The position numbers were made by a program, and so were the translations under genes. Shown in pieces: positions 1 through 12,180 of a stretch of DNA of 64,000 nt (position 1 is its first letter; each line of letters starts with the position of its first letter). The notes under the pieces were generated by a model. It saw only the letters and a program-made list of their open reading frames with translations. It did no database searches and was not told the origin of the DNA. Source of the DNA: Luteibacter sp. UNCMF331Sha3.1 (GTDB lineage: Bacteria; Pseudomonadota; Gammaproteobacteria; Xanthomonadales; Rhodanobacteraceae); NCBI RefSeq assembly GCF_900109915.1, contig NZ_FOBU01000001.1, positions 936,764 to 1,000,763 of the forward strand, in the 5' to 3' direction.

Positions 1-1931
<1,931 letters not shown>

Positions 1932-2061
1932 CGATCATCCGGATCTGGTACGAAAAGGGTTGCCGGAAGGCCATGGCCGGCCGGCACGAAGGGACGATCA
2001 TACTACGGGCGTCCCCGGCTTTCCTCGGGGTGGCGGCGCGGGCCCGAGGATTCAACCCCGT

Positions 2062-3000
2062 TCAGCGATGGCTCTTCACGTAGGCCAGCGGATTGACCAC
2101 GCGATCGTGGAACCAGACCTCGAAATGCACGTGCGAGCCCGTCGAACGGCCGGTGGAGCCGGCCTTCGCGATCACGTCGCCCACGCGGACGCGCTGGCCC
2201 GGCGTCGCCACGATGGCGCTGTTGTGGGCGTAGCGGGTCATGTAGCCATTGCCGTGGTCGATTTCGACGACATCGCCATAGCCGCTGCGCTGACCTGCAA
2301 AGGTGACCATGCCCTCGGCCACGGCGGTCACCGGCGTACCTTTCGGCGCGGCGATGTCGATGCCGGTGTGGCGAGCAGCGTGCCCGCTGAACGGATCGGG
2401 GCGCCCACCGAAATACGACGAGATATAGCCATTCACCGGCATGCCGGTGGGCCGCAGGCTGGACTCGATGTTTCGGTCCGTGAGCATGTCCCGCAGGGCT
2501 TCGAGCTGGGCCTGCTGGCTGTCGAACTGCGTGGAGAGCGACGCGATGCTCTTGTCGAGCGCGGCCGGCAACGCGTACGCCGACGCCTCGGGCGTGGTCG
2601 CCACTTCCGGGCCGCCCTGACCGGGCTCTTCGTCGAAGTCGAACTCGCCGTCGTCGAGCTTGCCGACCTGGGTCAGGCGTTCTCCGAGTGCATTGAGACG
2701 CACGGACTGGGCCTGCAACTGCCCGAGCTTCACGGCAAGGGCGTCGAGATCGCGCTGCGCCTGACGCTTCACCTCGGCCACCCGGGCGTCCTGGTCGCCG
2801 ACCTGGCGCTCGAGGCTGCCGATGGTGCCCAGCGCGCGCGCTTTCGGACCGGCGACCGCGAGCGCGACACCCGCGCCGAGCGCGGCGATGCCGACGAAAC
2901 CGGCAAGGGCGAATGCCACGGCCTTGCAGCGTAGCCGCCGACAGGTCAGGTCGAGCGTTTTGGGCCCTTTCAGGCCGCGAGATACAAGTATGATCTGCAT
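2062..3000 (-). CDS. M23 family murein endopeptidase, membrane-anchored
   Basis: 312 residues. One N-terminal membrane helix at about residues 19-40, then a helical, probably coiled-coil stretch (40-150), then a C-terminal LytM/M23 domain. Zinc-site motifs are visible: HTGIDIAAPKG (H-x3-D) and HVHFEVW (HxH). The family cleaves peptidoglycan cross-links in the periplasm or regulates amidases. The frame is open upstream to 3405, but only the ATG at 3000 puts the membrane helix near the N-terminus, and it lies 33 bp from the divergent dciA start. It sits between lpxC and secA in the same direction as both. Catalytic rather than regulatory activity is inferred from the intact metal ligands. Confidence 0.85.
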   Translation of the reverse strand: MQIILVSRGLKGPKTLDLTCRRLRCKAVAFALAGFVGIAALGAGVALAVAGPKARALGTIGSLERQVGDQDARVAEVKRQAQRDLDALAVKLGQLQAQSVRLNALGERLTQVGKLDDGEFDFDEEPGQGGPEVATTPEASAYALPAALDKSIASLSTQFDSQQAQLEALRDMLTDRNIESSLRPTGMPVNGYISSYFGGRPDPFSGHAARHTGIDIAAPKGTPVTAVAEGMVTFAGQRSGYGDVVEIDHGNGYMTRYAHNSAIVATPGQRVRVGDVIAKAGSTGRSTGSHVHFEVWFHDRVVNPLAYVKSHR

Positions 3001-3033
3001 ACGTTCCACATCGAATAAGTTCAAAGCCGGTCC

Positions 3034-3492
3034 ATGCCACCGCCGCCCAAGCCTCCCCGCCGATCGACGAACGGACTGACATCCGTCGCCGACTTCGGGC
3101 CCGTCGCCTCGCTGGCCCAGAGAGCCCGCGAACTCGACCGGCTTGATCGCCAGCTGCGCGCGACACTGCCCTCGCCGCTGCGTGATCAGGTCCGCTTCGC
3201 GGACCTGCGCGACGGCAGGCTCGTCTTCCTTGCGCCCTCGTCGGCTTGGGCCTCGCGGGTGCGCCTTTACCAGACGCAGATCCTCGAAGCTGCCCGCGCC
3301 CTCGGCGCGTCGGCCCACTCGGTTGCCGTGAAAGTGGCCCCCCTGCCGCCAGAGGAAGTCATCCCCGACTGGCATAAACCGCTTTCCGCCTCGGCCGCCC
3401 GCCACTTGCGCGCCGCCGCTGCGTCACTCTCCGACCCCACGTTGCGGGATCTGTTCCTCAACTTGGCCAATCAGGCCGAAAAATCAGATTAA
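3034..3492 (+). CDS. dciA: DciA-type replicative helicase loader (DUF721)
   Basis: 152 residues with the DUF721 pattern: a basic Pro/Arg-rich N-terminus, the segment VRFADLRDGRLVFLAPSSAW (residues 51-70) typical of the KH-like core, and a helical C-terminus. DciA is the ancestral partner that helps DnaB load in bacteria lacking DnaC/DnaI; that role comes from the family, not from anything seen here. The gene is divergent from the M23 peptidase with only 33 bp between start codons, so the two promoters must overlap. In Xanthomonadaceae a DUF721 gene is commonly found between lpxC and secA, which supports the call. Confidence 0.8.
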   Translation: MPPPPKPPRRSTNGLTSVADFGPVASLAQRARELDRLDRQLRATLPSPLRDQVRFADLRDGRLVFLAPSSAWASRVRLYQTQILEAARALGASAHSVAVKVAPLPPEEVIPDWHKPLSASAARHLRAAAASLSDPTLRDLFLNLANQAEKSD

Positions 3493-3815
3493 TCCTATAG
3501 TTGCCAAAGCCTCATCGGGTCCGTCAGTACCCACGGATCATGAGACCGGCGAACTTTATAGCACGCGTCAACCGCGCGAGCACCGAAAATGCACGTAAAT
3601 TTCATGGGCCATCGCCCGGGCTCGGCTGCGCCATCGCAGCGGCTCGGGGGGGCGAGGCAGGGGAGCCGAGGTGCGTCGCCTCCCTCGCTAAGTCCTCGTC
3701 CGGCCTTCGCCTCCCTGCGGAATCGCTCAGCAGACGACGCACCCCGACTCCCACCGAGCACCGTGACGACGAAAGCATAGGGCTGAGGCGCTCCCGGCCA
3801 CTGTCTCGCCGATGC
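3493..3815. other. Intergenic region with no recognised gene
   Basis: About 320 bases after dciA without a credible gene. Short open frames are present on both strands, but none has a ribosome binding site or a recognisable protein. A TATAAA-like box on the minus strand near 3560 lacks a -35 partner. The right part of the gap (3816-4094) holds two palindromes and the lpxC terminator. Confidence 0.5.
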
Positions 3816-3862
3816 GGGAAGCCCGCCAGCGCGCGAATGGGTGGACCGCCAGCGGGCTTCCC
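3816..3862. repeat. Imperfect inverted repeat, REP-like
   Basis: Eleven-base arms GGGAAGCCCGC (3816-3826) and GCGGGCTTCCC (3852-3862) flank about 25 bases. It lies just left of a full REP-like element and resembles a diverged relative. Confidence 0.5.
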
Positions 3863-3888
3863 ACAAGAGCGATGCCCGCGAGCCTTCC

Positions 3889-3957
3889 TGTGGGAGCGGC
3901 CTTGGCCGCGATGGGTGCTTGCCACGAGCACCCATCGCGGCCAAGGCCGCTCCCACA
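3889..3957. repeat. REP-like palindrome, family B
   Basis: A 69-base hairpin with arms starting TGTGGGAGCGGCCTTGGCCG and the matching complement ending at 3957. The inner part reads GATGGGTGCTTG...GAGCACCCATC. Related copies lie at 51628 and 56588. Confidence 0.85.
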
Positions 3958-4067
3958 TGGGCTCGCCGAATAGTGGCTGCTGCACGAGGCGGCAAAGCAG
4001 CGCCGCTGCCACGCCCCCTTCGCCACGCCCGCGTCACAACGCGAGGGCGCAGCCGAGCAAGCAACAA

Positions 4068-4093
4068 AAAGGCCGCGATCGCTCGCGGCCTTT
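4068..4093 (-). terminator. Rho-independent terminator of lpxC
   Basis: Arms AAAGGCCGCGA (4068-4078) and TCGCGGCCTTT (4083-4093) form an 11-bp stem with a 4-base loop. In the minus direction it is followed by TTGTT. It lies 36 bases beyond the lpxC stop. Confidence 0.75.
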
Positions 4094-4128
4094 CCGTATC
4101 GAGGCGACCCGCCGCAGCGGGCCGTGCC

Positions 4129-5040
4129 TTACACCGCCTGGGCGGGGTGGGCGTAGGAAATCGGCGCCTTGGCCGGATCCTTGAAGCTGACCTCTTCCCA
4201 CGCGCTGACGTCGGCCATCAGGCTGCGGAGCAGCTTGTTGTTGAGCTCGTGACCCGACTTGTGCGCGGAGTACGCGCCGATCAGGCTGTGGCCCAGCATG
4301 TAGATGTCGCCGATGGCGTCGAGGATCTTGTGCTTGACGAACTCGTTGTCGTAACGGAGGCCGTCTTCGTTGAGCACGCGGTAGTCGTCGAGCACCACGG
4401 CGTTGTCCATCGAGCCGCCGAGCGTCAGGTTACGCTCGCGGAGCATTTCGATGTCGCGCATGAAACCGAAGGTGCGGGCACGGCTGACTTCCTTGACGAA
4501 CGACGTCGTCGAGAAATCCATCTCGGCCTGCGAATTGCGCTTGTTGAAGAGCGGATGATCGAATTCGACGGAGAAGCCGACCTTGAAGCCGTCGAACGGC
4601 TCGAGCTTGGCCCACTTGTCGCCGTCCTGCACGATCACCGGCTTCTTGATGCGGATGAAACGCTTCGCGGCGTCCTGCTCCTCGATACCGGCGGACTGGA
4701 TCAGGAACACGAACGGACCCGCGCTGCCGTCCATGATGGGCACTTCCGGCGCGGAGAGGTCGACGTACGCGTTGTCGATGCCGAGACCGGCCATCGCCGA
4801 GAGCAGATGCTCAACCGTCGAGACGCGCACGTCGCCATGGATCAGCGTGGTGGACAGACGCGTGTCGCCCACGTTTTCCGGACGAGACTTGAGCTCGACC
4901 GGCGGATTGAGGTCGGTACGGCGGAACACGATGCCCGTGTTCGGCGCCGCCGGGCGAAGCGTCATGTACACCTTGTCGCCGGTATGGAGACCGACGCCCG
5001 TGGCGCGAATGATGTTCTTGAGCGTGCGCTGCTTGATCAT
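4129..5040 (-). CDS. lpxC: UDP-3-O-acyl-N-acetylglucosamine deacetylase
   Basis: 303 residues, the usual LpxC length. It catalyses the committed zinc-dependent deacetylation step of lipid A synthesis in the cytoplasm. Visible zinc ligands are His in [10 protein letters not shown] (near residue 78) and the H-x3-D pattern of [11 protein letters not shown] (near 236-244); the catalytic His is in [16 protein letters not shown]. The start [10 protein letters not shown] is canonical, with AAGG about 11 bases upstream. As in other gammaproteobacteria it closes the dcw region after ftsZ, but a 328-bp gap indicates its own promoter, and a terminator follows the stop. Confidence 0.98.
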   Translation of the reverse strand: MIKQRTLKNIIRATGVGLHTGDKVYMTLRPAAPNTGIVFRRTDLNPPVELKSRPENVGDTRLSTTLIHGDVRVSTVEHLLSAMAGLGIDNAYVDLSAPEVPIMDGSAGPFVFLIQSAGIEEQDAAKRFIRIKKPVIVQDGDKWAKLEPFDGFKVGFSVEFDHPLFNKRNSQAEMDFSTTSFVKEVSRARTFGFMRDIEMLRERNLTLGGSMDNAVVLDDYRVLNEDGLRYDNEFVKHKILDAIGDIYMLGHSLIGAYSAHKSGHELNNKLLRSLMADVSAWEEVSFKDPAKAPISYAHPAQAV

Positions 5041-5368
5041 GTTGGGTCAAACCTTGTTGGCAGCAGCCTAAAGTAACCGACATGCTAACACAGTCTTAAC
5101 CTCGGAATAAACAAACCAGACAGTACAGTTGATGATTCCTTTCACCATCCCTTCAGCATCGCCTGCGAGACGTTCTCATCTGACGTGCGACTGAAAACCG
5201 GTACGGGTCAAGCACTTGCAAGTAATTGATATCACTTGAAGCTTTCCTTCAGGGGACACGGAGGTGCTCCGCCGCCCGGACGGGAGCGGCGGCGGAACAC
5301 CTGTCGATCCTCGCGTCCTGCAGGATCGTCCGCACGTTTTCCTTAACGTGCCCTGGCGTGTCTTCTCG
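5041..5368. promoter_or_regulatory. ftsZ-lpxC intergenic region: lpxC leader and ftsZ 3' hairpin
   Basis: This gap should contain the lpxC promoter. A weak minus-strand candidate is TTTATT-N18-TAGCAT, with the -10 near 5082. Near the ftsZ end a 15-base inverted repeat with one mismatch (5262-5276 and 5288-5302) could be the ftsZ terminator stem, but no U-run follows. Nothing else was recognised. Confidence 0.4.
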
Positions 5369-6553
5369 TCAGTCGGCCTGGCGACGCAGGAAGGCCGGGA
5401 TGTCGAGGTAGTCGATCGCCGGCTCCGCACCCTTCTGCGGCTGTGCCGGTTCGGTACGTACCGACGCGACGACGTCGGACTGCGCGTAATCGACCACTTC
5501 GTTGCCCGTACCGGTGCGCAGCACGACCGGACGCGGACGCTGGCGCATCTCGACCTGCTGCTGCACCGGCTGGCGGATCGGCTGCTTCGCCGCGACGCCG
5601 CGGTTCAGGCCCGTCGCCACCACGGTGACGCGGACGTCGTCCTGCATGTCCGGGTCGAGCGAGGTGCCGATCACGACGGTCGCGTCTTCCGAGGCGAAGT
5701 CGTGGATGACGCGGCCGATCTCGTCGAACTCGCGCATGGTGAGGTTCGGGCCGGCCGTCACGTTGACCAAGATGCCGCAGGCACCGGCCAGGTTGACGTC
5801 TTCGAGCAGCGGGTTGTTGATCGCCGCTTCCGCGGCGGCCTGGGCGCGATCGTCGCCGCGAGCGGTGCCCGAGCCCATCATCGCCATGCCCATTTCGCTC
5901 ATGACGGTGCGGACGTCGGCGAAGTCGACGTTGATCAGGCCCGGGGCCGTGATCAGGTCGGCGATGCCCTGGACCGCGCCCTGGAGCACGTCGTTGGCCG
6001 CCTTGAACGCGTTCAGGAGCGTCACTTCACGACCGAGCACCGACAGCAGCTTCTCGTTCGGCACGGTGATCAGTGAATCGACGTGCTGGGAGAGGTCTTC
6101 GATACCCTTCAGCGCCACCTGCATGCGGCGACGGCCTTCGAACGGGAACGGCTTGGTCACGACCGCGACGGTCAGGATGCCCTTCTCCTTCGCGAGCTGC
6201 GCCACGACCGGCGCCGCGCCGGTGCCCGTGCCACCGCCCATGCCGGCGGTGATGAACACCATGTCGGCGCCTTCGAGCATTTCTTCGATACGCTCGCGAT
6301 CCTCGAGCGCGGCCTGACGGCCGACTTCCGGATTCGCGCCGGCGCCGAGACCCTTGGTGACGTTACCGCCCAGCTGCAGGTGCGTGCGCGAGCCGCAGCT
6401 CTTCATCGCCTGCGCGTCGGTGTTGGCGACGACGAACTCGACGCCTTCGATATTGGAGTTGACCATGTGGGCCACGGCGTTGCCGCCGCCACCACCCACG
6501 CCGATGACCTTGATGACCGCATTCGGTGCCAGTTTTTCGATCAGTTCGAACAT
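5369..6553 (-). CDS. ftsZ: Cell division GTPase FtsZ
   Basis: 394 residues. FtsZ is the tubulin homologue that polymerises into the Z-ring. The tubulin signature [10 protein letters not shown] lies near residue 105, [10 protein letters not shown] near 20, and the C-terminal conserved peptide [14 protein letters not shown], which binds FtsA and ZipA, ends the protein after a Gln/Pro-rich linker. A strong ribosome binding site GGAGG lies 7 bases before the ATG. It is the last gene of the ftsQ-ftsA-ftsZ group, 138 bp after ftsA. Confidence 0.99.
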   Translation of the reverse strand: MFELIEKLAPNAVIKVIGVGGGGGNAVAHMVNSNIEGVEFVVANTDAQAMKSCGSRTHLQLGGNVTKGLGAGANPEVGRQAALEDRERIEEMLEGADMVFITAGMGGGTGTGAAPVVAQLAKEKGILTVAVVTKPFPFEGRRRMQVALKGIEDLSQHVDSLITVPNEKLLSVLGREVTLLNAFKAANDVLQGAVQGIADLITAPGLINVDFADVRTVMSEMGMAMMGSGTARGDDRAQAAAEAAINNPLLEDVNLAGACGILVNVTAGPNLTMREFDEIGRVIHDFASEDATVVIGTSLDPDMQDDVRVTVVATGLNRGVAAKQPIRQPVQQQVEMRQRPRPVVLRTGTGNEVVDYAQSDVVASVRTEPAQPQKGAEPAIDYLDIPAFLRRQAD

Positions 6554-6691
6554 TTCCCGTCCTCCGCAGAACTTTTGGTTTTTTTTGGTTTATGTCCCGA
6601 GTCCGACTCCTGTCGGCCGCGGGTTGCGGGCCTTCCTCTTGCCCCGGCGCCCCCCTTCCGTCGGGCACCGTCTATCCGGTTGAAGCGAAAC

Positions 6692-7930
6692 TCAGAAATT
6701 CTTGGTGAACCAGCTCCGGAACTTCTCCACCACGCTGCCAACGTTGCCGCCGACCGACGATCCCGCGTGTCGCGCGCCGCCGCTCGACCGCGAGCCGTGC
6801 AGCAGCAGGCCCACGCCTGTCGAGTGCAGCTCGCTGGACACGACGTCGCCCAGGCCCGAGACGTGTTGCGGCACGCCGATGCGAACCATCTTGTGGAAGA
6901 TTTCCTCGGCCAGCTCCAGCGCGCCTTCCATGCGCGAGGCGCCACCCGTCAGCACGATGCCCGCGGCGACGAGGCTTTCGTATCCCGAGCGGCGCAGTTC
7001 GTCCTGCACCATCTCGAAGATTTCCTCGTAGCGCGCCTGCACCGACTGCGCGAGCGCCTGCCGCGCGAGACGGCGCGGCGGTCGATCGCCGACGCTCGGC
7101 ACCTGGATGGTTTCTTCCGCGTGGGCGAGCTGGGCGAGCGCACACGCGTATTTGATTTTGATCTCTTCCGCGTGAGCGGTTGGTGTGTGCACGCCGTACG
7201 CGATGTCGTTCGTCACCTGATCGCCGCCGACCGGCAGCGACTTCGTGTAACGGATCGCACCCTGCGTGTAGATGGCGATGTCCGTCGTGCCCGCGCCGAT
7301 GTCGACAAGGCATACGCCGAGCTCGAGCTCGTCTTCCGTGAGCACGGCCTTCGCGCTCGCCACTGCCGCGGGCACGAGTTCGTCGACCGAGAGGCCGCAG
7401 CGCTGGATGCACTTGGAGATGTTCTGCACCGCGCTGGCCGCGCCGGTGACGAGATGCACGCTGGCTTCGAGGCGCACGCCGCTCATGCCCACCGGATGGC
7501 GGATGCCGTCCTGGCCGTCGATGCGGTATTCCTGCGATTCCTTGTAGAGCACCTTCCGGTCGGCCGGAATCGCGACCGCGCTGGCGGCCTCGAGCACCTG
7601 GTCGAGATCGGCGGCCATTACCTCGCGGTCGCGGATCGCCGCGGTGCCGTGCGAGTTGCGTGTTTCGAGGTGGCTGCCCGAAATCGACGCATAGACCGAG
7701 CGGATGTCGCAGCCGGCCATCAGCTCGGCTTCTTCCACCGCGCGCTGGATCGAATGCACCGTCGATTCGATGTCGACCACGGAGCCGCGCTTCATGCCGC
7801 GCGACACGTGCGTGCCTATGCCGATCACTTCGATGGCTTCGCCGGGCTCGTACTCGCCGACGATGGCGACGACCTTCGACGTTCCGATGTCGAGGCCGAC
7901 GACGAGCTGTTTGTCGTTCTTGTTTCTCAT
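6692..7930 (-). CDS. ftsA: Cell division protein FtsA (actin-like)
   Basis: 412 residues. FtsA is an actin-fold ATPase that tethers FtsZ filaments to the inner membrane. The phosphate-1 motif VVGLDIGTSKV (residues 9-19), phosphate-2 VDIGAGTTDIAIY (near 215) and the adenosine motif VLTGGASRMEG (near 335) are visible. The C-terminus VVEKFRSWFTKNF is the membrane-binding amphipathic helix. It lies 8 bp after ftsQ, so it is probably co-transcribed and translationally linked. Confidence 0.98.
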   Translation of the reverse strand: MRNKNDKQLVVGLDIGTSKVVAIVGEYEPGEAIEVIGIGTHVSRGMKRGSVVDIESTVHSIQRAVEEAELMAGCDIRSVYASISGSHLETRNSHGTAAIRDREVMAADLDQVLEAASAVAIPADRKVLYKESQEYRIDGQDGIRHPVGMSGVRLEASVHLVTGAASAVQNISKCIQRCGLSVDELVPAAVASAKAVLTEDELELGVCLVDIGAGTTDIAIYTQGAIRYTKSLPVGGDQVTNDIAYGVHTPTAHAEEIKIKYACALAQLAHAEETIQVPSVGDRPPRRLARQALAQSVQARYEEIFEMVQDELRRSGYESLVAAGIVLTGGASRMEGALELAEEIFHKMVRIGVPQHVSGLGDVVSSELHSTGVGLLLHGSRSSGGARHAGSSVGGNVGSVVEKFRSWFTKNF

Positions 7931-7938
7931 GGTTTAGC

Positions 7939-8679
7939 TCAGGTTCCGACCTTGGGTGTGGCCGTGGTTTCCGGTTCCGGCCACCGGATGGCGAATCCGT
8001 TGGTGTAACGCAGGTCGGCATAGGCGAAACCGCCGTGCCGGCCCGCGACGAGTTGCGGGTAGACGTCGAGGAAGCGCGCGAGACGGCGGTCCGCCTGGTC
8101 GCGATCGCCGATCACGATCTCCGCGCCGCTGTCGGTCGTGGCGCTCCAGCTGCCGCGGTCGCTCAGGGTGACGCCGACGATCGACAGGCCGGTGCGGCCT
8201 TCGAACGACTTGCGCGCTTGCGCGTAGAAACTGACCACTTCGGCGAGTCGCGAGTCCGGACCGCGCAGCCGCGGCAGGTCGCCCATCTGATCGGCGCCCG
8301 GCGCATCGAACACGAGGCCCTGGCGGCTGATGAGGCGGTCCTCGTTCCAGCGCGCGAACGGCTGGCGTTCGTAGATGCGGACGAGCAGCGTGTCCGGCCA
8401 GCGCTTGCGCACTTCGACGGATTCGACCCATGGCAGCGAGCCGATGGACTTGCGCACGTCTTCGAGGTCGGTGGCGAAGAAGCCCTTGCCGAGGCGCGGC
8501 AGCACGGCGCTGCGGATCTGTTCGGCGCTGACGTGCGCGAACTCCGCTTCGACCTTGAGCTGCGTCACCGGCCAGCGGCCGGCGGCGAACCAGCCCTGCA
8601 TCACGCCGACCACGGGCAACGCCACCAACGTGATGGCGATACCCCAGGCGACGATCCGCGTGGCGGCGGCTCCCTTCAT
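7939..8679 (-). CDS. ftsQ: Cell division protein FtsQ
   Basis: 246 residues. A bitopic divisome protein linking early and late components with FtsB and FtsL. A short cytoplasmic N-terminus and one membrane helix (about 8-27) are followed by a POTRA domain ([15 protein letters not shown]...) and the FtsQ beta domain. The start is the ATG at 8679 because it forms an ATGA overlap with the ddl stop; the longer open frame upstream is antisense or out-of-frame ddl sequence. Confidence 0.95.
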   Translation of the reverse strand: MKGAAATRIVAWGIAITLVALPVVGVMQGWFAAGRWPVTQLKVEAEFAHVSAEQIRSAVLPRLGKGFFATDLEDVRKSIGSLPWVESVEVRKRWPDTLLVRIYERQPFARWNEDRLISRQGLVFDAPGADQMGDLPRLRGPDSRLAEVVSFYAQARKSFEGRTGLSIVGVTLSDRGSWSATTDSGAEIVIGDRDQADRRLARFLDVYPQLVAGRHGGFAYADLRYTNGFAIRWPEPETTATPKVGT

Positions 8680-9650
8680 GCCTTCGCGCCCTCCCGCTGC
8701 ATCGAGGTTTCGAGGACGCGCCAGCACAGGGCCTGGTAATCGAGGCCCGCGACGGCGGCGGCTTTCGGCACGAGCGAATGCGAGGTCATGCCCGGCGCGG
8801 TGTTCACTTCGAGCAGCCAGTTCCTGCCGTGACGGTCGCGCATCACGTCGACGCGACCCCAGCCGAAGCAGTCGAGCGCGTCGAAGGCGCGCAGCGCGAG
8901 TGCGCGCATGTCGTCTTCGGCGGCGCCCGCGAGGCCCGGTACGATGTACTGCGTGTCCTCGGCGACGTACTTCGCGTTGTAATCGTAGTAGGCGCTGTTG
9001 GGGACGATCTTGATCGTGGGAAGCACCTCGCGGCCGAGCACGCCGACGGTGAACTCGCCACCTTCGACTGCATCGCCTTCGATGAGCGTCTCCATCAGCA
9101 GGTCGCCCGGATAACGGCGTGCGAGTTCCACGGCGGCATCGAGGCCCGCTTCGTCGAACACGCGCGTGATGCCGACGCTGGAACCTTCCCATGCCGGCTT
9201 CACGATCAGCGGAAAGCCGATCTCGCGAGCGGCGGCGTGCACGTCGGCGCCGCGCGGCAGCGCCTTGAACTTCGGCGTGGGCAGGCCGAGCGCGATCCAC
9301 ACCTGCTTGGCGCGTACCTTGTCCAGCGACAGGGCCGAACCCAGCACACCCGAGCCCGTGTAGGGAATGCCAAGCGACTGCAGCGCGCCCTGGAGCTCGC
9401 CGTTCTCGCCACCCGCGCCATGAAGGATGTTGAACACGCGCGCGAAGTGGCCGGCGCGCACCGCGTCGAGCAGCGCGGGGATGCCATCGATCGCGTGGGC
9501 GTCGACGCCGGCGGCGCGCAGTGCCTCGAGCACGCCGTGGCCGGAATTGAGCGAAACCTCGCGCTCCGCGGAGTTTCCGCCCATGACCACGGCCACGCGA
9601 CCGAAGTCGGCGGCATCGGTGACCAGGCGCGGGAAACGGGTGGTGCTCAT
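8676..9650 (-). CDS. ddl: D-alanine--D-alanine ligase
   Basis: 324 residues, DdlB length. It makes D-Ala-D-Ala for MurF. Recognisable ATP-grasp features are [19 protein letters not shown] at the N-terminus, the glycine loop [10 protein letters not shown], and the metal-binding ending [17 protein letters not shown]. The start MSTTRFPRL is an ATGA overlap with the murC stop, and its own stop overlaps the ftsQ start in the same way, so translation is coupled through the series. Confidence 0.98.
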   Translation of the reverse strand: MSTTRFPRLVTDAADFGRVAVVMGGNSAEREVSLNSGHGVLEALRAAGVDAHAIDGIPALLDAVRAGHFARVFNILHGAGGENGELQGALQSLGIPYTGSGVLGSALSLDKVRAKQVWIALGLPTPKFKALPRGADVHAAAREIGFPLIVKPAWEGSSVGITRVFDEAGLDAAVELARRYPGDLLMETLIEGDAVEGGEFTVGVLGREVLPTIKIVPNSAYYDYNAKYVAEDTQYIVPGLAGAAEDDMRALALRAFDALDCFGWGRVDVMRDRHGRNWLLEVNTAPGMTSHSLVPKAAAVAGLDYQALCWRVLETSMQREGAKA

Positions 9651-11089
9651 CGGGTGGGGGTCCTCAGGTTGCCGGCGTTCGCCAGCTCGATGGCCGCCGC
9701 GCCGATGTCGCCGGCGCCGAGCAGCAGGATCAGGTCGCCGTCGCGAGCCAGCGCGGACAGCGTGGCGCGAAGGTCGCGCGGGTGGTCGACCAGTACGGGG
9801 TCGGTCTTGCCGCGCGCGCGGATGGCGCGGGCCAGCGACTTGCCGTCGGCACCCGCGATCGGCGCTTCGCCGGCGGGATAGACCTCGGTCAGCACCAGCA
9901 CGTCGACCTCGGCCAGCACGTTGGCGAAATCGTCGAGCAGATCGCGCGTGCGGCTGTAGCGATGCGGCTGGAACGCGACCACGAGGCGGCGGTCCGACCA
10001 GCCGCCACGCGCGGCGGCGAACACGGCCGCGAGCTCGCGCGGGTGATGGCCGTAGTCGTCGACGAGCAGCGCGCTGCCCTGGTCGAGGGCGATCTCGCCA
10101 CGACGGTGGAAGCGACGACCGACGCCTTCGAAGCGCGCGAGGGCGCGGGCGATCGCCTCGGCGTCGACGCCGAGCTGCCAGCCGACCGCGGCCGCGGCCA
10201 GCGCGTTCTGCACGTTGTGGCGGCCCGGCAGGTTCAGCGTCACCGGCAGCGTGTCCGCCATGCCCGGGAGGTGCAGGTCGAAATGCATCTCGAAGCCGAT
10301 CTGGCGCACGTTCGACGCGGAGACGTCGGCACCGGGCTTGTCGATGCCGTAGGTGAGCATGCGGCGCGAGGTGTCCTGCGCCAGCAGGGCCGTCTCCTCG
10401 TCGTCGATGCACAGCACCGCCATGCCATAGAACGGCAGGCGATGCAGGAAATCGCGGAAGGCCTTCTTCACCTGCGCGAAATCGTTGTTGTAGTTCTCGA
10501 GGTGGTCGGCGTCGATGTTGGTGACGACCGCGATCACCGGCGAGAGCATCAGGAACGAACCGTCGGACTCGTCGGCTTCCGCGACGAGGTACTGGCCCGT
10601 GCCGAGGCGCGCGTTCGCGCCGGCGGCGTTGAGCTGGCCGCCGATCACGAACGTGGGATCGTAATCGGCCTCGGCGAGCACGCTCGCGACGAGGCTGGTG
10701 GTGGTGGTCTTGCCGTGCGTTCCCGCGATCGCGATACCGCGACGGAAGCGCATCAGCTCGCCGAGCATTTCCGCGCGCGGAACCACCGGGATGCGCGCCG
10801 CATGCGCGGCGACCAGTTCCGGGTTGTCGGCGCGGATGGCGCTCGACGTGACGATGACGTCGGCGCCATCGACGTTGGACGCCTCGTGGCCGACGTGGAT
10901 CTCGATACCGAGTCCGGCGAGGCGGTCGGTCGTCGTCGTCGACGCGCGATCCGAGCCGGAGACGCTGTAACCGAGGTTGCACAGCACCTCGGCGATACCG
11001 CTCATGCCGACGCCGCCCACGCCGATGAAATGGACACGGCGGAACGAGGTCATGAAATCTTCGTGGGAACGCAAACGACCGGGCGTCAT
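9647..11089 (-). CDS. murC: UDP-N-acetylmuramate--L-alanine ligase
   Basis: 480 residues. It adds L-Ala to UDP-MurNAc in the cytoplasm. The Mur ligase ATP loop is [10 protein letters not shown], the N-terminal nucleotide fold begins [18 protein letters not shown], and the C-terminal domain carries YGHHPREL. The start at 11089 ([11 protein letters not shown]) is preferred because its ATG overlaps the murG stop as ATGA; an in-frame ATG at 11053 (MTSFRRVHF) is a possible alternative. Confidence 0.98.
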   Translation of the reverse strand: MTPGRLRSHEDFMTSFRRVHFIGVGGVGMSGIAEVLCNLGYSVSGSDRASTTTTDRLAGLGIEIHVGHEASNVDGADVIVTSSAIRADNPELVAAHAARIPVVPRAEMLGELMRFRRGIAIAGTHGKTTTTSLVASVLAEADYDPTFVIGGQLNAAGANARLGTGQYLVAEADESDGSFLMLSPVIAVVTNIDADHLENYNNDFAQVKKAFRDFLHRLPFYGMAVLCIDDEETALLAQDTSRRMLTYGIDKPGADVSASNVRQIGFEMHFDLHLPGMADTLPVTLNLPGRHNVQNALAAAAVGWQLGVDAEAIARALARFEGVGRRFHRRGEIALDQGSALLVDDYGHHPRELAAVFAAARGGWSDRRLVVAFQPHRYSRTRDLLDDFANVLAEVDVLVLTEVYPAGEAPIAGADGKSLARAIRARGKTDPVLVDHPRDLRATLSALARDGDLILLLGAGDIGAAAIELANAGNLRTPTR

Positions 11090-12180
11090 GCGGAAACCTC
11101 CATGCAATGACGTGCAATCGTTGCTGCGGCGTCGGGCTTGGCCAGCGTGCGGGACGCGTTGGCCGCGGAAAGGATGTGCTGGCGATCCAGCATCATGTCG
11201 AACAGGAGCAGGCCGAGCGCGCCGTGGCCGCCGGGTCCGTTGAGCAGCGCGTCGGTGACGAGGCGCGCGCCACCGGCATCGACCATCGCGCGCGCGTTCG
11301 CGGTCTGGTGGTCGTCGACGGCATGCGGGAACGGCACCAGCGCCGCTTCGAGCCCGGCGGCGCAAAGCTCGGCCACCGTGAGCGCGCCGGCGCGGCAGAC
11401 CACGACGTCGGCCCACGCGTAGGCACCGGCCATGTCCTCGATGAAGGGGACGATGGTCGCGGCCACGCCGGCTTCGGTATACGCGGCGTTGGCTTCCTCG
11501 AGCCCGCGCTCGCCGGTCTGGTGAACCACTTCCGGATCGAGCTGATCGAGATCCGGCTGCGCACGCCAGTGCGCGAGGGCCTTGGGAATGGCGAGATTGA
11601 GCGTGCGGGCACCCAGGCTGCCGCCGAGCACGAGCAGGCGCGGCCGGCCATCGCGACCGGCGAAGCGCTCGGCGGGCGACGGCAGCGCGGCGATCCGTGC
11701 GCGCACGGGGTTACCGACCCATTCGCCGTGCGGCAGCACGTTCGGGAAGCCGGTGAGCACGCGCTTCGCGAATCCCGCGAGCTTGCGGTTGGTGAAGCCC
11801 GCGACGGCGTTCTGTTCGTGCACCACCAGCGGAATGCCCGCGAGCCGCGCCGCGACGCCTGCCGGACCGGCGACGTAACCACCCATCGACAGCACGCAGC
11901 GCGGACGCAGCTTGCGCAGCAGCTTCAGCGATGCGAGGAGCGCCCGCACGAGCATCACCGGCGCCATCAGTCGAGTCGCCAGACCCTTGCCACGCAGGCC
12001 ACCCACCGCGATCGTGTGCAGGTCGAGACCGTGCGCCGGCACCACGCGCGTTTCCATGCCGCCCTCGGCACCCAGCCAGGCGACGGGCACGCCGCGCGAG
12101 CGCAATTCGTCCGCGACCGCGAGACCGGGGAAGATGTGGCCGCCGGTACCGCCGGCCATGATCAGCACCGGGCCGCTCAT
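11086..12180 (-). CDS. murG: Lipid II synthase MurG (GlcNAc transferase)
   Basis: 364 residues. A peripheral GT28 enzyme that converts lipid I to lipid II at the inner face of the membrane. The N-terminal glycine loop [17 protein letters not shown] and second loop [14 protein letters not shown], plus the acceptor-side [18 protein letters not shown], are intact. The start overlaps the ftsW stop (ATGA) and the stop overlaps the murC start. Confidence 0.98.
   Translation of the reverse strand: MSGPVLIMAGGTGGHIFPGLAVADELRSRGVPVAWLGAEGGMETRVVPAHGLDLHTIAVGGLRGKGLATRLMAPVMLVRALLASLKLLRKLRPRCVLSMGGYVAGPAGVAARLAGIPLVVHEQNAVAGFTNRKLAGFAKRVLTGFPNVLPHGEWVGNPVRARIAALPSPAERFAGRDGRPRLLVLGGSLGARTLNLAIPKALAHWRAQPDLDQLDPEVVHQTGERGLEEANAAYTEAGVAATIVPFIEDMAGAYAWADVVVCRAGALTVAELCAAGLEAALVPFPHAVDDHQTANARAMVDAGGARLVTDALLNGPGGHGALGLLLFDMMLDRQHILSAANASRTLAKPDAAATIARHCMEVSA

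Noticed and set aside
3589-3780. 63-codon plus-strand frame after dciA
   Set aside because: No ribosome binding site, composition typical of random GC-rich frames, no recognisable domain.
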